From an uncultured Collinsella sp. (lineage in GTDB: Bacteria; Actinomycetota; Coriobacteriia; Coriobacteriales; Coriobacteriaceae), in NCBI GenBank assembly GCA_900761995.1, contig CAAFEY010000079.1, positions 1-7,117 on the forward strand: DNA of 7,117 bases, in the 5' to 3' direction. The notes below the pieces were generated by a model that worked only from the letters and a program-made list of their open reading frames with translations, was not told the DNA's origin and did not search any database. Numbering within the stretch: position 1 is the first letter of the stretch; each line of letters begins with the position of its first letter. Of this stretch, positions 1-6,249 are shown one piece after another. The translations under genes and the position numbers were made by a program.

Positions 1-2451
1 AAGCTGCTCTTTTCCTCGAACCCCGAGGGCACCGAGCGCTACTTCATCTACGCCAAGCCCGATCGCGACGATCTGGCCAAGGGTGAACCCCAAGCACTCC
101 AAGGCCTTACCATCGGCTGCAACCCCGGCGTTATGCAAACCTTCGTCGGCCAGCAGTGGCTCGCCAACGAAGGCATTACCTGCACCTATAAAGAAATCGA
201 CACTGGCGGTGCCCTCTTTGATGCGCTCGCAAACAACGAGGTCGATGTCATCATCATGAACGACACGACCTCGTCGCCCAGCGCCTCCCCCATGTTCTAC
301 ATTGGTTCGAGCGACTACTACTTTGCCGTCCCCAAAAGCCGCCCCGACCTAATGGACGACATCAATGCCGCCATGTCGGCAATCGCCCGCGTCAACCCAC
401 GCTATATCGACGAAGTCAAATCTAACTACTCGGTCCAAAACAGCGGTTCATCATCGCTCAACAGCCCCGAACGTTCCTGGCTCAAAGCAAATGACAACAC
501 CATCACGCTCGGCTACATTACGGGCAAACTCCCCTACTGCAACGAAGACGAAAACGGCGAAATGGAAGGCTCGCTCGCATCGCTTGCGACGACGCTGCAC
601 GATAAATTTGGCATTACGGTCAAAACCGTCGCCTTTGATAGCTACAAGATGATGTCAAAGGCCCTGTCAAAGGGAAGCATAGACGTTGCGCTGCCGGTAT
701 ACCGAGATTACTGGTTTGCCGAGCAATCAGGCGTTGTGCAGTCGGCATCGTTGGGGACCATGTCCCTCACCGCCATCCACACCGGCAGCAACCTGAACAA
801 AGACCTTCAGAACATTGCCTGTACCAAATCATCGTTTGTCAACAAAAATGCACTTGAAAGTCTGTTCCCCACAGCGACCGTGACCGAATATCAATCCGAC
901 GATGAAGCGTTCGACGCCCTCAGGAAGGAAACGGCGCACTGCATCGTCGCTCCCAGCTCACGCATAAAAACCATCGGCGACCGTCATGATCTCAAGGACT
1001 ACGAGACGGTCGAGCTCCCTGACACCTGTGAGCTCTCGTGCTGGATTTCGCGCGGAAAGCCCGAGCTGTTGGGAATCATCAACAAGGGCATCATCAATGC
1101 CGGAGAATCGCTCTCCGCAAGCAGTTACTCATCCACGTCGTACACAACCCAGGAATCAGACACGCTTCGATTCCTTTTTCGCAACCGCGCCGCCATTGCC
1201 GCTACCCTCATCGGTATGTTGTCGGTCGGTATCGTCCTGCTCATCTGGGCGCTCGTGCGCGCTCGAACCGAGCGCAAAAAAGCCGACGCTGCCAACGCCG
1301 CTAAGACGGCATTCCTCACGCGCATGAGCCACGACATCCGAACGCCGCTCAACGGTATCCTGGGCCTTATCGAGATCGAGGAATTGAAGGAAGGCGATAT
1401 CCAGGTCGCCCGCGAGAGCCGTGCCAAGGCGCGCGTTGCCGCCAATCACCTGCTCTCGCTGATCAACGACATCCTCGAGATGGGCAAAATCGAAGACCGC
1501 AAGCTAACGCTGGAGCATGCGCCTTTTAACCTCAAAGAGCTCTGTGACAATACGCTGGTTCTGTGCAAGCTCCGCGCGACCAGTAACGGCATCACCATGC
1601 AGGACAATAGTCTGCCGTACGCCACGGGGCCATACATGATCGGCAGTCCCACCCATATCCGACAGATCATGATCAACCTGTTAGACAACAGCATTAAGTA
1701 CAACAAGCACGGCGGCTCCGTCACCTTTAGTTCAAAGACCAAGCCACTCGATAACGGGCGCGCGCTCTTTTGCTTTAGCGTTTCGGATACCGGCATTGGC
1801 ATGACTCCCAAGTTTTTAAAGCATATCTATGAGCCGTTTGCCCAAGAAGGTGACGATGCGCGCAGCAAGTTCCAAGGAACCGGCATGGGCATGCCAATCG
1901 TCAAGTCGCTTATTGAACTGATGGGCGGCACCATCGAAGTCACCAGTGAGCTCCATGTGGGCACCTCGTTCTACGTGGAGATTCCGCTCGATATCGACAA
2001 GAACCCCCAGACGCGGGCGAATGCGGTCGAGAGAGCACTCGACTGCTCGCTCGCCGACATGAACGTGCTGCTCGCCGAAGACAACGAATTGAATGCCGAG
2101 ATTGCCCAGACGCTGCTAGAATCCGAGGGCGTCGTGGTCACCCGCGCCGCCAACGGCAACGAGGTCGTCGATCTGTACCTGTCGCATCCCGCCGGCAGCT
2201 TCGATGCCATTTTGATGGACATCATGATGCCGGACATGGACGGCTACGAGGCAACCCGCGCGATTCGTCTGAGCGAGAAGGTCGATGCAGCCGATATCCC
2301 CATCATCGCGCTCACCGCCAATGCCTTTGCCGAGGATGCCAAGGCGGCACGCGACGCTGGCATGAACGCCCATCTGTCCAAACCGCTCGACTTTAACAAG
2401 CTCAAAAACATACTCGCCCGCATCAAGAAAAACGAATCCGTTTCGCTATAG
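1..2451 (+). CDS. Hybrid sensor histidine kinase with SBP_bac_3-type sensor modules and C-terminal receiver (5' partial)
   Basis: Membrane-bound hybrid histidine kinase that should sense a small extracytoplasmic solute and pass phosphate from histidine to its own receiver. The frame is open from base 1, giving 816 visible residues; the Met at 133 is internal, since SBP-like sequence precedes it, so the true start lies upstream. In window numbering, residues 1 to about 150 are the end of a first SBP_bac_3-like module and about 164-365 form a second. Residues 397-419 are one membrane helix. The HisKA motif MSHDIRTPLNG has the phospho-accepting His444, with the adjacent Asp and the Thr at +4. 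The ATPase has N559/N563, DTGIGM at 596 and GTGMGM at 626. The receiver has acidic E693/D694, phospho-Asp740, T772 and K794. The plan resembles BvgS/EvgS, but there is no PAS or HAMP between helix and H-box and no C-terminal HPt. The ligand is unknown. It ends in TAG, 40 bases before the next gene. Confidence 0.93.
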   Translation, partial: KLLFSSNPEGTERYFIYAKPDRDDLAKGEPQALQGLTIGCNPGVMQTFVGQQWLANEGITCTYKEIDTGGALFDALANNEVDVIIMNDTTSSPSASPMFYIGSSDYYFAVPKSRPDLMDDINAAMSAIARVNPRYIDEVKSNYSVQNSGSSSLNSPERSWLKANDNTITLGYITGKLPYCNEDENGEMEGSLASLATTLHDKFGITVKTVAFDSYKMMSKALSKGSIDVALPVYRDYWFAEQSGVVQSASLGTMSLTAIHTGSNLNKDLQNIACTKSSFVNKNALESLFPTATVTEYQSDDEAFDALRKETAHCIVAPSSRIKTIGDRHDLKDYETVELPDTCELSCWISRGKPELLGIINKGIINAGESLSASSYSSTSYTTQESDTLRFLFRNRAAIAATLIGMLSVGIVLLIWALVRARTERKKADAANAAKTAFLTRMSHDIRTPLNGILGLIEIEELKEGDIQVARESRAKARVAANHLLSLINDILEMGKIEDRKLTLEHAPFNLKELCDNTLVLCKLRATSNGITMQDNSLPYATGPYMIGSPTHIRQIMINLLDNSIKYNKHGGSVTFSSKTKPLDNGRALFCFSVSDTGIGMTPKFLKHIYEPFAQEGDDARSKFQGTGMGMPIVKSLIELMGGTIEVTSELHVGTSFYVEIPLDIDKNPQTRANAVERALDCSLADMNVLLAEDNELNAEIAQTLLESEGVVVTRAANGNEVVDLYLSHPAGSFDAILMDIMMPDMDGYEATRAIRLSEKVDAADIPIIALTANAFAEDAKAARDAGMNAHLSKPLDFNKLKNILARIKKNESVSL

Positions 2452-2491
2452 TTTTTGCAGCAACCACGCACGACCAGAAAGGAAGCCAACG

Positions 2492-2971
2492 ATGTTTAGG
2501 CCCTTACGTCGAAAGAAACGCGCCATCACCGACGAGGAAGCGCGCAAACTGCTCGCCACCTGCAAGCGCGGCGTCTTTGCCGTCAACGGCGACGATGGCT
2601 ACCCGTACGCCATTCCCGTCAACTACTTCTTTGACGCCGAGCACGACAAGATTTATTTCCATGGCGCCAAGGCTGGCCACAAGGTCGACGCACTCAAGCG
2701 CGATGACAAGGTCTGCTTTACCGTTTACGGCAACGAGTGGCACAAGGACGGTGACTGGGCTCCCTACGTTATGAGCACCGTCGTCTTTGGCCGTTGTCGC
2801 CTGGCGAATGACACCCCCGCGTTTATCGAGGACAAAGTCCGCCAGCTCGCCCTTAAGTACTACCCTTCTGCCGAGGAAGTCGAAGAGGAAATCGCCAAGG
2901 ACATTAAGGGCGTCCAGCTCTACGAGATTACGATTGAGCATCTCTGCGGTAAGCAGATTCAGGAAAAGTAA
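2492..2971 (+). CDS. Pyridoxamine 5'-phosphate oxidase family protein, NimA-like flavin-binding
   Basis: A 159-residue cytoplasmic protein, the usual length for the split-barrel FMN-binding family that includes the nitroimidazole-resistance (Nim) proteins. Visible family marks are the N-terminal helix ending in CKRGVFAVNG (24-33), then YPYAIPVNYFFD (37-48), the characteristic IYFHGAKAGHKVDAL (54-68, with His57), KVCFTVYG (73-80) and the strand MSTVVFGRCRL (94-104). It closes with an EITIEHLCGKQ segment (145-155). An AAAGGA ribosome-binding site at 2478-2483 lies 8 bases before the ATG. The gene follows the kinase by 40 bases with no terminator between them, so co-transcription is likely. The family is known to bind FMN or heme and to reduce varied substrates; the substrate here cannot be read from sequence. 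Calling it a true nitroimidazole reductase would go beyond the evidence. Confidence 0.88.
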   Translation: MFRPLRRKKRAITDEEARKLLATCKRGVFAVNGDDGYPYAIPVNYFFDAEHDKIYFHGAKAGHKVDALKRDDKVCFTVYGNEWHKDGDWAPYVMSTVVFGRCRLANDTPAFIEDKVRQLALKYYPSAEEVEEEIAKDIKGVQLYEITIEHLCGKQIQEK

Positions 2972-2995
2972 GCCCCTCAGCAGGCCTCATCAATA

Positions 2996-3040
2996 GCAAT
3001 ATGGCCCGGTTCCAACCCACCTTGGAACCGGGCCATATGC
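2996..3040. terminator. Hairpin between convergent genes, probable bidirectional terminator
   Basis: A perfect 17-bp inverted repeat (arms 2999-3015 and 3022-3038, core GGCCCGGTTCCAA) encloses a 6-base loop, CCCACC. Two further pairs (2996-2997 with 3039-3040) form across a one-base bulge. It starts 27 bases after the stop of the flavoprotein gene and its extended base touches the stop codon of the convergent kinase gene, which is where a shared terminator belongs. Neither strand shows a run of T after the stem, so it is not a textbook rho-independent terminator. It could also stabilise 3' ends or block transcript read-through. Confidence 0.75.
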
Positions 3041-5233
3041 TTATGAAGCGTCGGCGGCGATGTGCGCTAGCGCCTCGACGAGCTCTTGCGAGCTCACAGG
3101 CTTGCTCAGGTGCGCGTTCATGCCCGCCTCGCGCGAAAGCCTGCGGTCGTCGGCAAAGGCGTTGGCGCTCACGGCAATAATCGGTGTGGTCGCGGCATCC
3201 TCGCGATCGAGCGCTCGGATCTGACGTGTGGCCTCAAGGCCATCGATGCCCGGCATCATGATGTCAATCAACACCACGTCATACTCGTGCGGTGCGCTCG
3301 CGGCAAACGCCTCAACGGCAGACTCGCCATCCTTAGCATGCGTCACGACGGCACCGGCACGGCTGAGCGTAAACTGCGCGATCTCGGCATTCAGATCGTT
3401 ATCCTCTACGAGCAAAACGCGCAAGCCCTGGAGCGCATCGCCATCGCCCGCATCCGCGCGAACTGCCTGAGGAATCTCGGAGCGTTTGCATTTCTCGAAC
3501 GGCAGACGGATGGTAAACGTCGTCCCCTGCCCCAAGACGCTCGTAAAGCTCATGGTTCCGCCCATAAGCTCGACCAACTGTTTTGCGATAGGCGCGCCCA
3601 GGCCAGTTCCCGATGAAGCGCCTTCCACCTGTTGCTCCTCGCGGCAAAACGGCTCGTAGAGGTGCTGTTGGAACTCCTCGCTCATGCCAATACCGTTGTC
3701 GGCGATCGTGTATTCATAGACGGGGACGCCATTCGCTGGCTCCACCTCGCGGCACACCAGGCGAACATAGCCGCCCTGGCGGTTGTACTTGACGGCATTG
3801 CCGGCAATATTGAGCAACAAGCGCTTGAGGTGCGTCACGCTCACCCGCGCATAGGGATGATTAAGCGTCTGCTGGTCGCAGATAATTGTCACCAGACGCT
3901 CCTCGGCCTGGCGCTCCAGAATATCGCGCACTTCACAGTTGAGGGCCACCAAATTTATGGGCACGAGGTTCAGGTCGACCTGTCCGCTCTCCAGGCGACT
4001 CATATCGAGTGCCTCGTTGGCAAGGTCGAGCAGCAGTCCCGATGCCGTCCAGATTTTCGAGCGGCACTCAGTCTGCTTTTGCAGATCGTCCGCATTGGCG
4101 TCGCCAACCTCGACCATGCCGCGAATGCCGTTGATGGGCGTGCGCAGATCGTGGCTCATGCGACGCAGAAACTCTGTCTTTGCCGAGTTGGCAGACGAGG
4201 CCTCACGCGCCGCCTTTGCCAGCTTGTCGCCATAGTCGCGCTCCTGCTGCAGCAAGTCCGTCAAACGTCGGCGATCAGCGCGGCGACGCACCATCACAAC
4301 AACGGCCATAAAACCGCTGTAGAGCGCCAGCACGCAGGCAACAACGGCGGCGACAGTCTCGAAGTAGCGCTGTGCCGGGGCATAGGTATACACGTAGAAC
4401 TTTCGCGCTTTACCATATGTGCCCAAAAACCACTCGCCGTCGACATTGACCAGTCGAACCTCGCCGGCCAGGCAGCGTTCCTTAATGCCGTCAACAATGA
4501 GGGCATCCGTCGAGGGCAACTCAAACACGCCCAATACGGTGGGCTCGACGGCATTGGTCGCAACAACCTTGCCGTCGTTTTCGATCACGATATCGCCGCT
4601 GTCGATGGTCTCGTAGCCATCGAGCAAGCTCTGCAGTTTGAGTGTATTGCTTGCAACCGCCTTCGCGCTCTGATGCCTTACCGCGATAACGATGCCCTCG
4701 CCATCCTGCCGAGTCACGCAGCCAATGTCTGCGACCGAATCATCCGCAAGCGTGATGCGGGCGGTATAGGACTTAAGCGGATGAGTTGCCACCTCCAGCA
4801 CGGGTGATTCTTTGAGATACGTAGCGAGCGACTCGTAGCCCACATCGCCCGTCGAGGACTCGGACACCAAATTGCCCGATGCGTCCGTCACGATCAGCGC
4901 GCTCACGTTGAACTGGTCGGCATATTGCTCCAGCATGGCGCTATCCACCGAACCGTCGCGCTCCATATCGCGGGCAGCCTCTCCGGCAATCTCCATAACG
5001 CGAATCAGGTTTTTGGTCGTATAGGCGCTGTTGAATGCATCGTAGGAAAGGCTCTGCGTCGCCACGTAATCGACAACGTCGGCAAAGCGCTGCTCGGCTT
5101 GGGCCGTCATGTAACCGTAGCTCATCATGCCGGCAACAACCGAGAGCGCTATCCCCAGCAGAGCGACAAGGAGCCATGCCCCTGCCGAACGATTGGTCCG
5201 CTCCTGAGCGGCGTGGTCGAGCGCATCGATCAT
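3041..5233 (-). CDS. Hybrid sensor histidine kinase with Cache-like outer domain and C-terminal receiver
   Basis: A 730-residue membrane hybrid kinase. Helix 1 is at about 19-42. An extracytoplasmic domain of about 245 residues follows, and helix 2 is at about 292-316. The outer domain has two PAS-like stretches (NVSALIVTDASGNLVSES near 109 and GDIVIENDGKVVATN near 213), which suggests a double Cache fold; this is inferred by eye. A charged, probably coiled-coil linker (317-350) leads to HisKA with MSHDLRTPINGI and His361. The ATPase has N475/N479, DNGIGM at 512 and GTGLGA at 542. The receiver (about 603-726) has E610/D611, phospho-Asp657, S689 and K711. The kinase core and receiver closely match the convergent kinase at 1-2451, so the two are paralogues, but the sensors differ. 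The ATG overlaps the stop of the upstream binding-protein gene (ATGA at 5230-5233) and has its own GGAGG, so the pair is an operon with coupled translation. No HPt domain follows the receiver. Confidence 0.94.
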   Translation of the reverse strand: MIDALDHAAQERTNRSAGAWLLVALLGIALSVVAGMMSYGYMTAQAEQRFADVVDYVATQSLSYDAFNSAYTTKNLIRVMEIAGEAARDMERDGSVDSAMLEQYADQFNVSALIVTDASGNLVSESSTGDVGYESLATYLKESPVLEVATHPLKSYTARITLADDSVADIGCVTRQDGEGIVIAVRHQSAKAVASNTLKLQSLLDGYETIDSGDIVIENDGKVVATNAVEPTVLGVFELPSTDALIVDGIKERCLAGEVRLVNVDGEWFLGTYGKARKFYVYTYAPAQRYFETVAAVVACVLALYSGFMAVVVMVRRRADRRRLTDLLQQERDYGDKLAKAAREASSANSAKTEFLRRMSHDLRTPINGIRGMVEVGDANADDLQKQTECRSKIWTASGLLLDLANEALDMSRLESGQVDLNLVPINLVALNCEVRDILERQAEERLVTIICDQQTLNHPYARVSVTHLKRLLLNIAGNAVKYNRQGGYVRLVCREVEPANGVPVYEYTIADNGIGMSEEFQQHLYEPFCREEQQVEGASSGTGLGAPIAKQLVELMGGTMSFTSVLGQGTTFTIRLPFEKCKRSEIPQAVRADAGDGDALQGLRVLLVEDNDLNAEIAQFTLSRAGAVVTHAKDGESAVEAFAASAPHEYDVVLIDIMMPGIDGLEATRQIRALDREDAATTPIIAVSANAFADDRRLSREAGMNAHLSKPVSSQELVEALAHIAADAS

Positions 5234-6102
5234 GACAGGCCCTCCACTTTCAAAAATGGCGAAGGGTCATCAAAGTACTTTGACACCAGGCGTTCCATGG
5301 TGCCATCGGCAAGCATTTCTTGGTAGGCATGAGTGAGCTTGACGTCAATGCCGCGCGTATCGTTAATATCGAAGGCGGTACCCAGACCGACCTCCAGCAG
5401 CGGTTCATCCAGGATGCGATACGTCACGCCATAGTCTTTCTCGTAGGTGAGCAGCGACGACTCGTGCGCGGCAATGGCATCGACCATGCCTTCGACGAGC
5501 GCCGGGTTCAGGTAGGAGCGATCCGAGAAGCTGTACAGCTCCTTGATTTGCGGAACGTTTTCGTTCAGCCGATTGAGCAGGATTGTCTCGGGCTTGGTAG
5601 TGGACTGCACCGCCACGACCTTGTCCTCAAGATCGGCAAGCGTGTAGATATCGCTCTCGGGATCAACCGCAACCACCTGGCGACTCGCAAGGTACGGGCC
5701 GGCCCAGCGATACTCGTCCTCGCGGCCCGTCATGCTAAAGCTGCCCATGACACAGTCGAGCTCACCGCTCGCCAGCATGTCTTTCTTCTTTTCCCAGTCA
5801 ATGAGCTGGTATTTTGGCTTGTATCCAATGCGGGCTAGGGCTTCGGTCAGAATCTCGACATCCAGGCCGACCGTCTCGCCATATTCGTCGCTATACACAA
5901 ACGGCGGGTAAAGGTCGCTGCCGACGTTGAGGGTCTTGAGGCCATCGTCATCGCCTTTTGCCTGCGAGGCCGTGCTTTTTGCCGAAGAGGCCGAGGCGCC
6001 GTTACTCGACCCAGAGCAAACGGCTATCGCCACGCCAAATGCGCCCACCATCGCGAGCGCGAGTAACAACGTTATGGCAATCGAGCGGCGGGGTCTTTTC
6101 AT
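5230..6102 (-). CDS. Stand-alone SBP_bac_3 family solute-binding protein, membrane-anchored or secreted
   Basis: From the chosen ATG at 6100-6102 this is a 290-residue extracytoplasmic binding protein. It has a basic N-terminus (MKRPRR), a hydrophobic stretch (9-28), Cys29 and a Ser/Ala-rich linker to about 50. The SBP_bac_3 fold then runs from about 56 to 276, opening with LNVGSDLYPPFVYSDEYG (58-75) and VGLDVEILTEALARIGY (78-94). SMTGREDEYRWAGPY (123-137) sits where amino-acid-binding relatives contact ligand, and DLEDKVVAVQSTTK (157-170) matches the second lobe. IAVC at 26-29 is a weak lipobox because Val, not Gly/Ala/Ser, precedes the Cys. The frame extends to an ATG at 6172-6174, but that adds 24 residues unlike a signal peptide, whereas the 6102 start has AGGAA close upstream and begins the signal. 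No transporter permease or ATPase gene is adjacent; the coupled downstream kinase suggests a sensory role. The ligand is unknown, with amino acids only the family's commonest choice. Confidence 0.9.
   Translation of the reverse strand: MKRPRRSIAITLLLALAMVGAFGVAIAVCSGSSNGASASSAKSTASQAKGDDDGLKTLNVGSDLYPPFVYSDEYGETVGLDVEILTEALARIGYKPKYQLIDWEKKKDMLASGELDCVMGSFSMTGREDEYRWAGPYLASRQVVAVDPESDIYTLADLEDKVVAVQSTTKPETILLNRLNENVPQIKELYSFSDRSYLNPALVEGMVDAIAAHESSLLTYEKDYGVTYRILDEPLLEVGLGTAFDINDTRGIDVKLTHAYQEMLADGTMERLVSKYFDDPSPFLKVEGLS
5241..5245 (-). promoter_or_regulatory. Ribosome-binding site of the second hybrid kinase, inside the binding-protein gene
   Basis: Read on the - strand, GGAGG stands 7 bases before the ATG at 5231-5233, within the last codons of the upstream gene. 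It supports this start and, with the ATGA overlap, indicates translational coupling together with independent ribosome loading. Confidence 0.75.
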
Positions 6103-6106
6103 CGAG

Positions 6107-6111
6107 TTCCT
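6107..6111 (-). promoter_or_regulatory. Ribosome-binding site deciding the start of the binding-protein gene
   Basis: Read on the - strand, AGGAA lies 4 bases before the ATG at 6100-6102, immediately ahead of the codons for a typical signal sequence (MKRPRR then a hydrophobic run). The farther ATG at 6172-6174 has only a distant AAGG, so the inner start is preferred. Confidence 0.55.
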
Positions 6112-6142
6112 GACAGTCCTGCGTGTTGGCGGCAATGGGCTA

Positions 6143-6169
6143 ATAATAGCAGGTGGCATACGGGAGCAA
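6143..6169 (-). promoter_or_regulatory. Candidate sigma-70-type promoter for the binding protein-kinase operon
   Basis: On the - strand TATTAT (6143-6148, five of six matches to TATAAT) follows TTGCTC (6164-6169) with a 15-base spacer, shorter than the usual 17. Transcription would start near 6136, giving a leader of about 33 bases before the ATG at 6102. That would place the alternative ATG at 6172-6174 upstream of the transcript. The -35 match is poor and the call rests on position plus the -10 box. Confidence 0.35.
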
Positions 6170-6197
6170 CCCAATGATTACGGATGCCTTACCATGT

Positions 6198-6230
6198 GGG
6201 GCCTTCTGGCCAATCTGACCAAAAGGCCCC
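6198..6230 (-). terminator. Hairpin downstream of the C-S lyase gene, probable terminator
   Basis: GGGGCCTT (6198-6205) pairs with AAGGCCCC (6223-6230). After a one-base mismatch, TGG (6207-6209) pairs with CCA (6219-6221), leaving a 9-base loop. It begins 19 bases past the stop codon of the lyase gene and lies ahead of the candidate promoter of the next operon, so it probably ends lyase transcripts. No T run follows on the - strand, so efficiency is uncertain. Confidence 0.6.
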
Positions 6231-6249
6231 TATACACAGCGGACGTTTG

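Noticed and set aside
133..135. ATG as start of the first kinase
   Set aside because: The frame is open to base 1 and the preceding 44 codons continue the SBP-like module, so the gene is cut by the window edge.
2430..2457. Short CGAA/TTCG stem before a run of five T after the first kinase stop codon
   Set aside because: The stem is only about 4 bp and mostly inside the coding sequence, too weak to call a terminator; the next gene is only 40 bases away.
2504..2941. - strand open frame of 145 codons opposite the flavoprotein gene
   Set aside because: The + strand frame has clear family motifs and a good ribosome-binding site; the opposite frame has neither.
3086..3616. + strand open frame of 176 codons opposite the receiver and ATPase regions
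   Set aside because: Antisense to the conserved receiver and ATPase domains, with no domain of its own and no ribosome-binding site noted.
3632..4807. Long + strand open frame of 391 codons opposite the second kinase
   Set aside because: It lies wholly antisense to a kinase with intact motifs, has no recognisable domain, and is a by-product of GC-rich codon use; its translation is rich in scattered His, Ala and Gln without fold-like patterning.
5320..5838. + strand open frame of 172 codons opposite the binding-protein gene
   Set aside because: Antisense shadow of a clear SBP_bac_3 coding sequence.
6172..6174. Upstream ATG as start of the binding-protein gene
   Set aside because: It would put 24 residues rich in Pro and Arg ahead of a proper signal sequence, has a poorly placed AAGG, and lies upstream of the candidate promoter.
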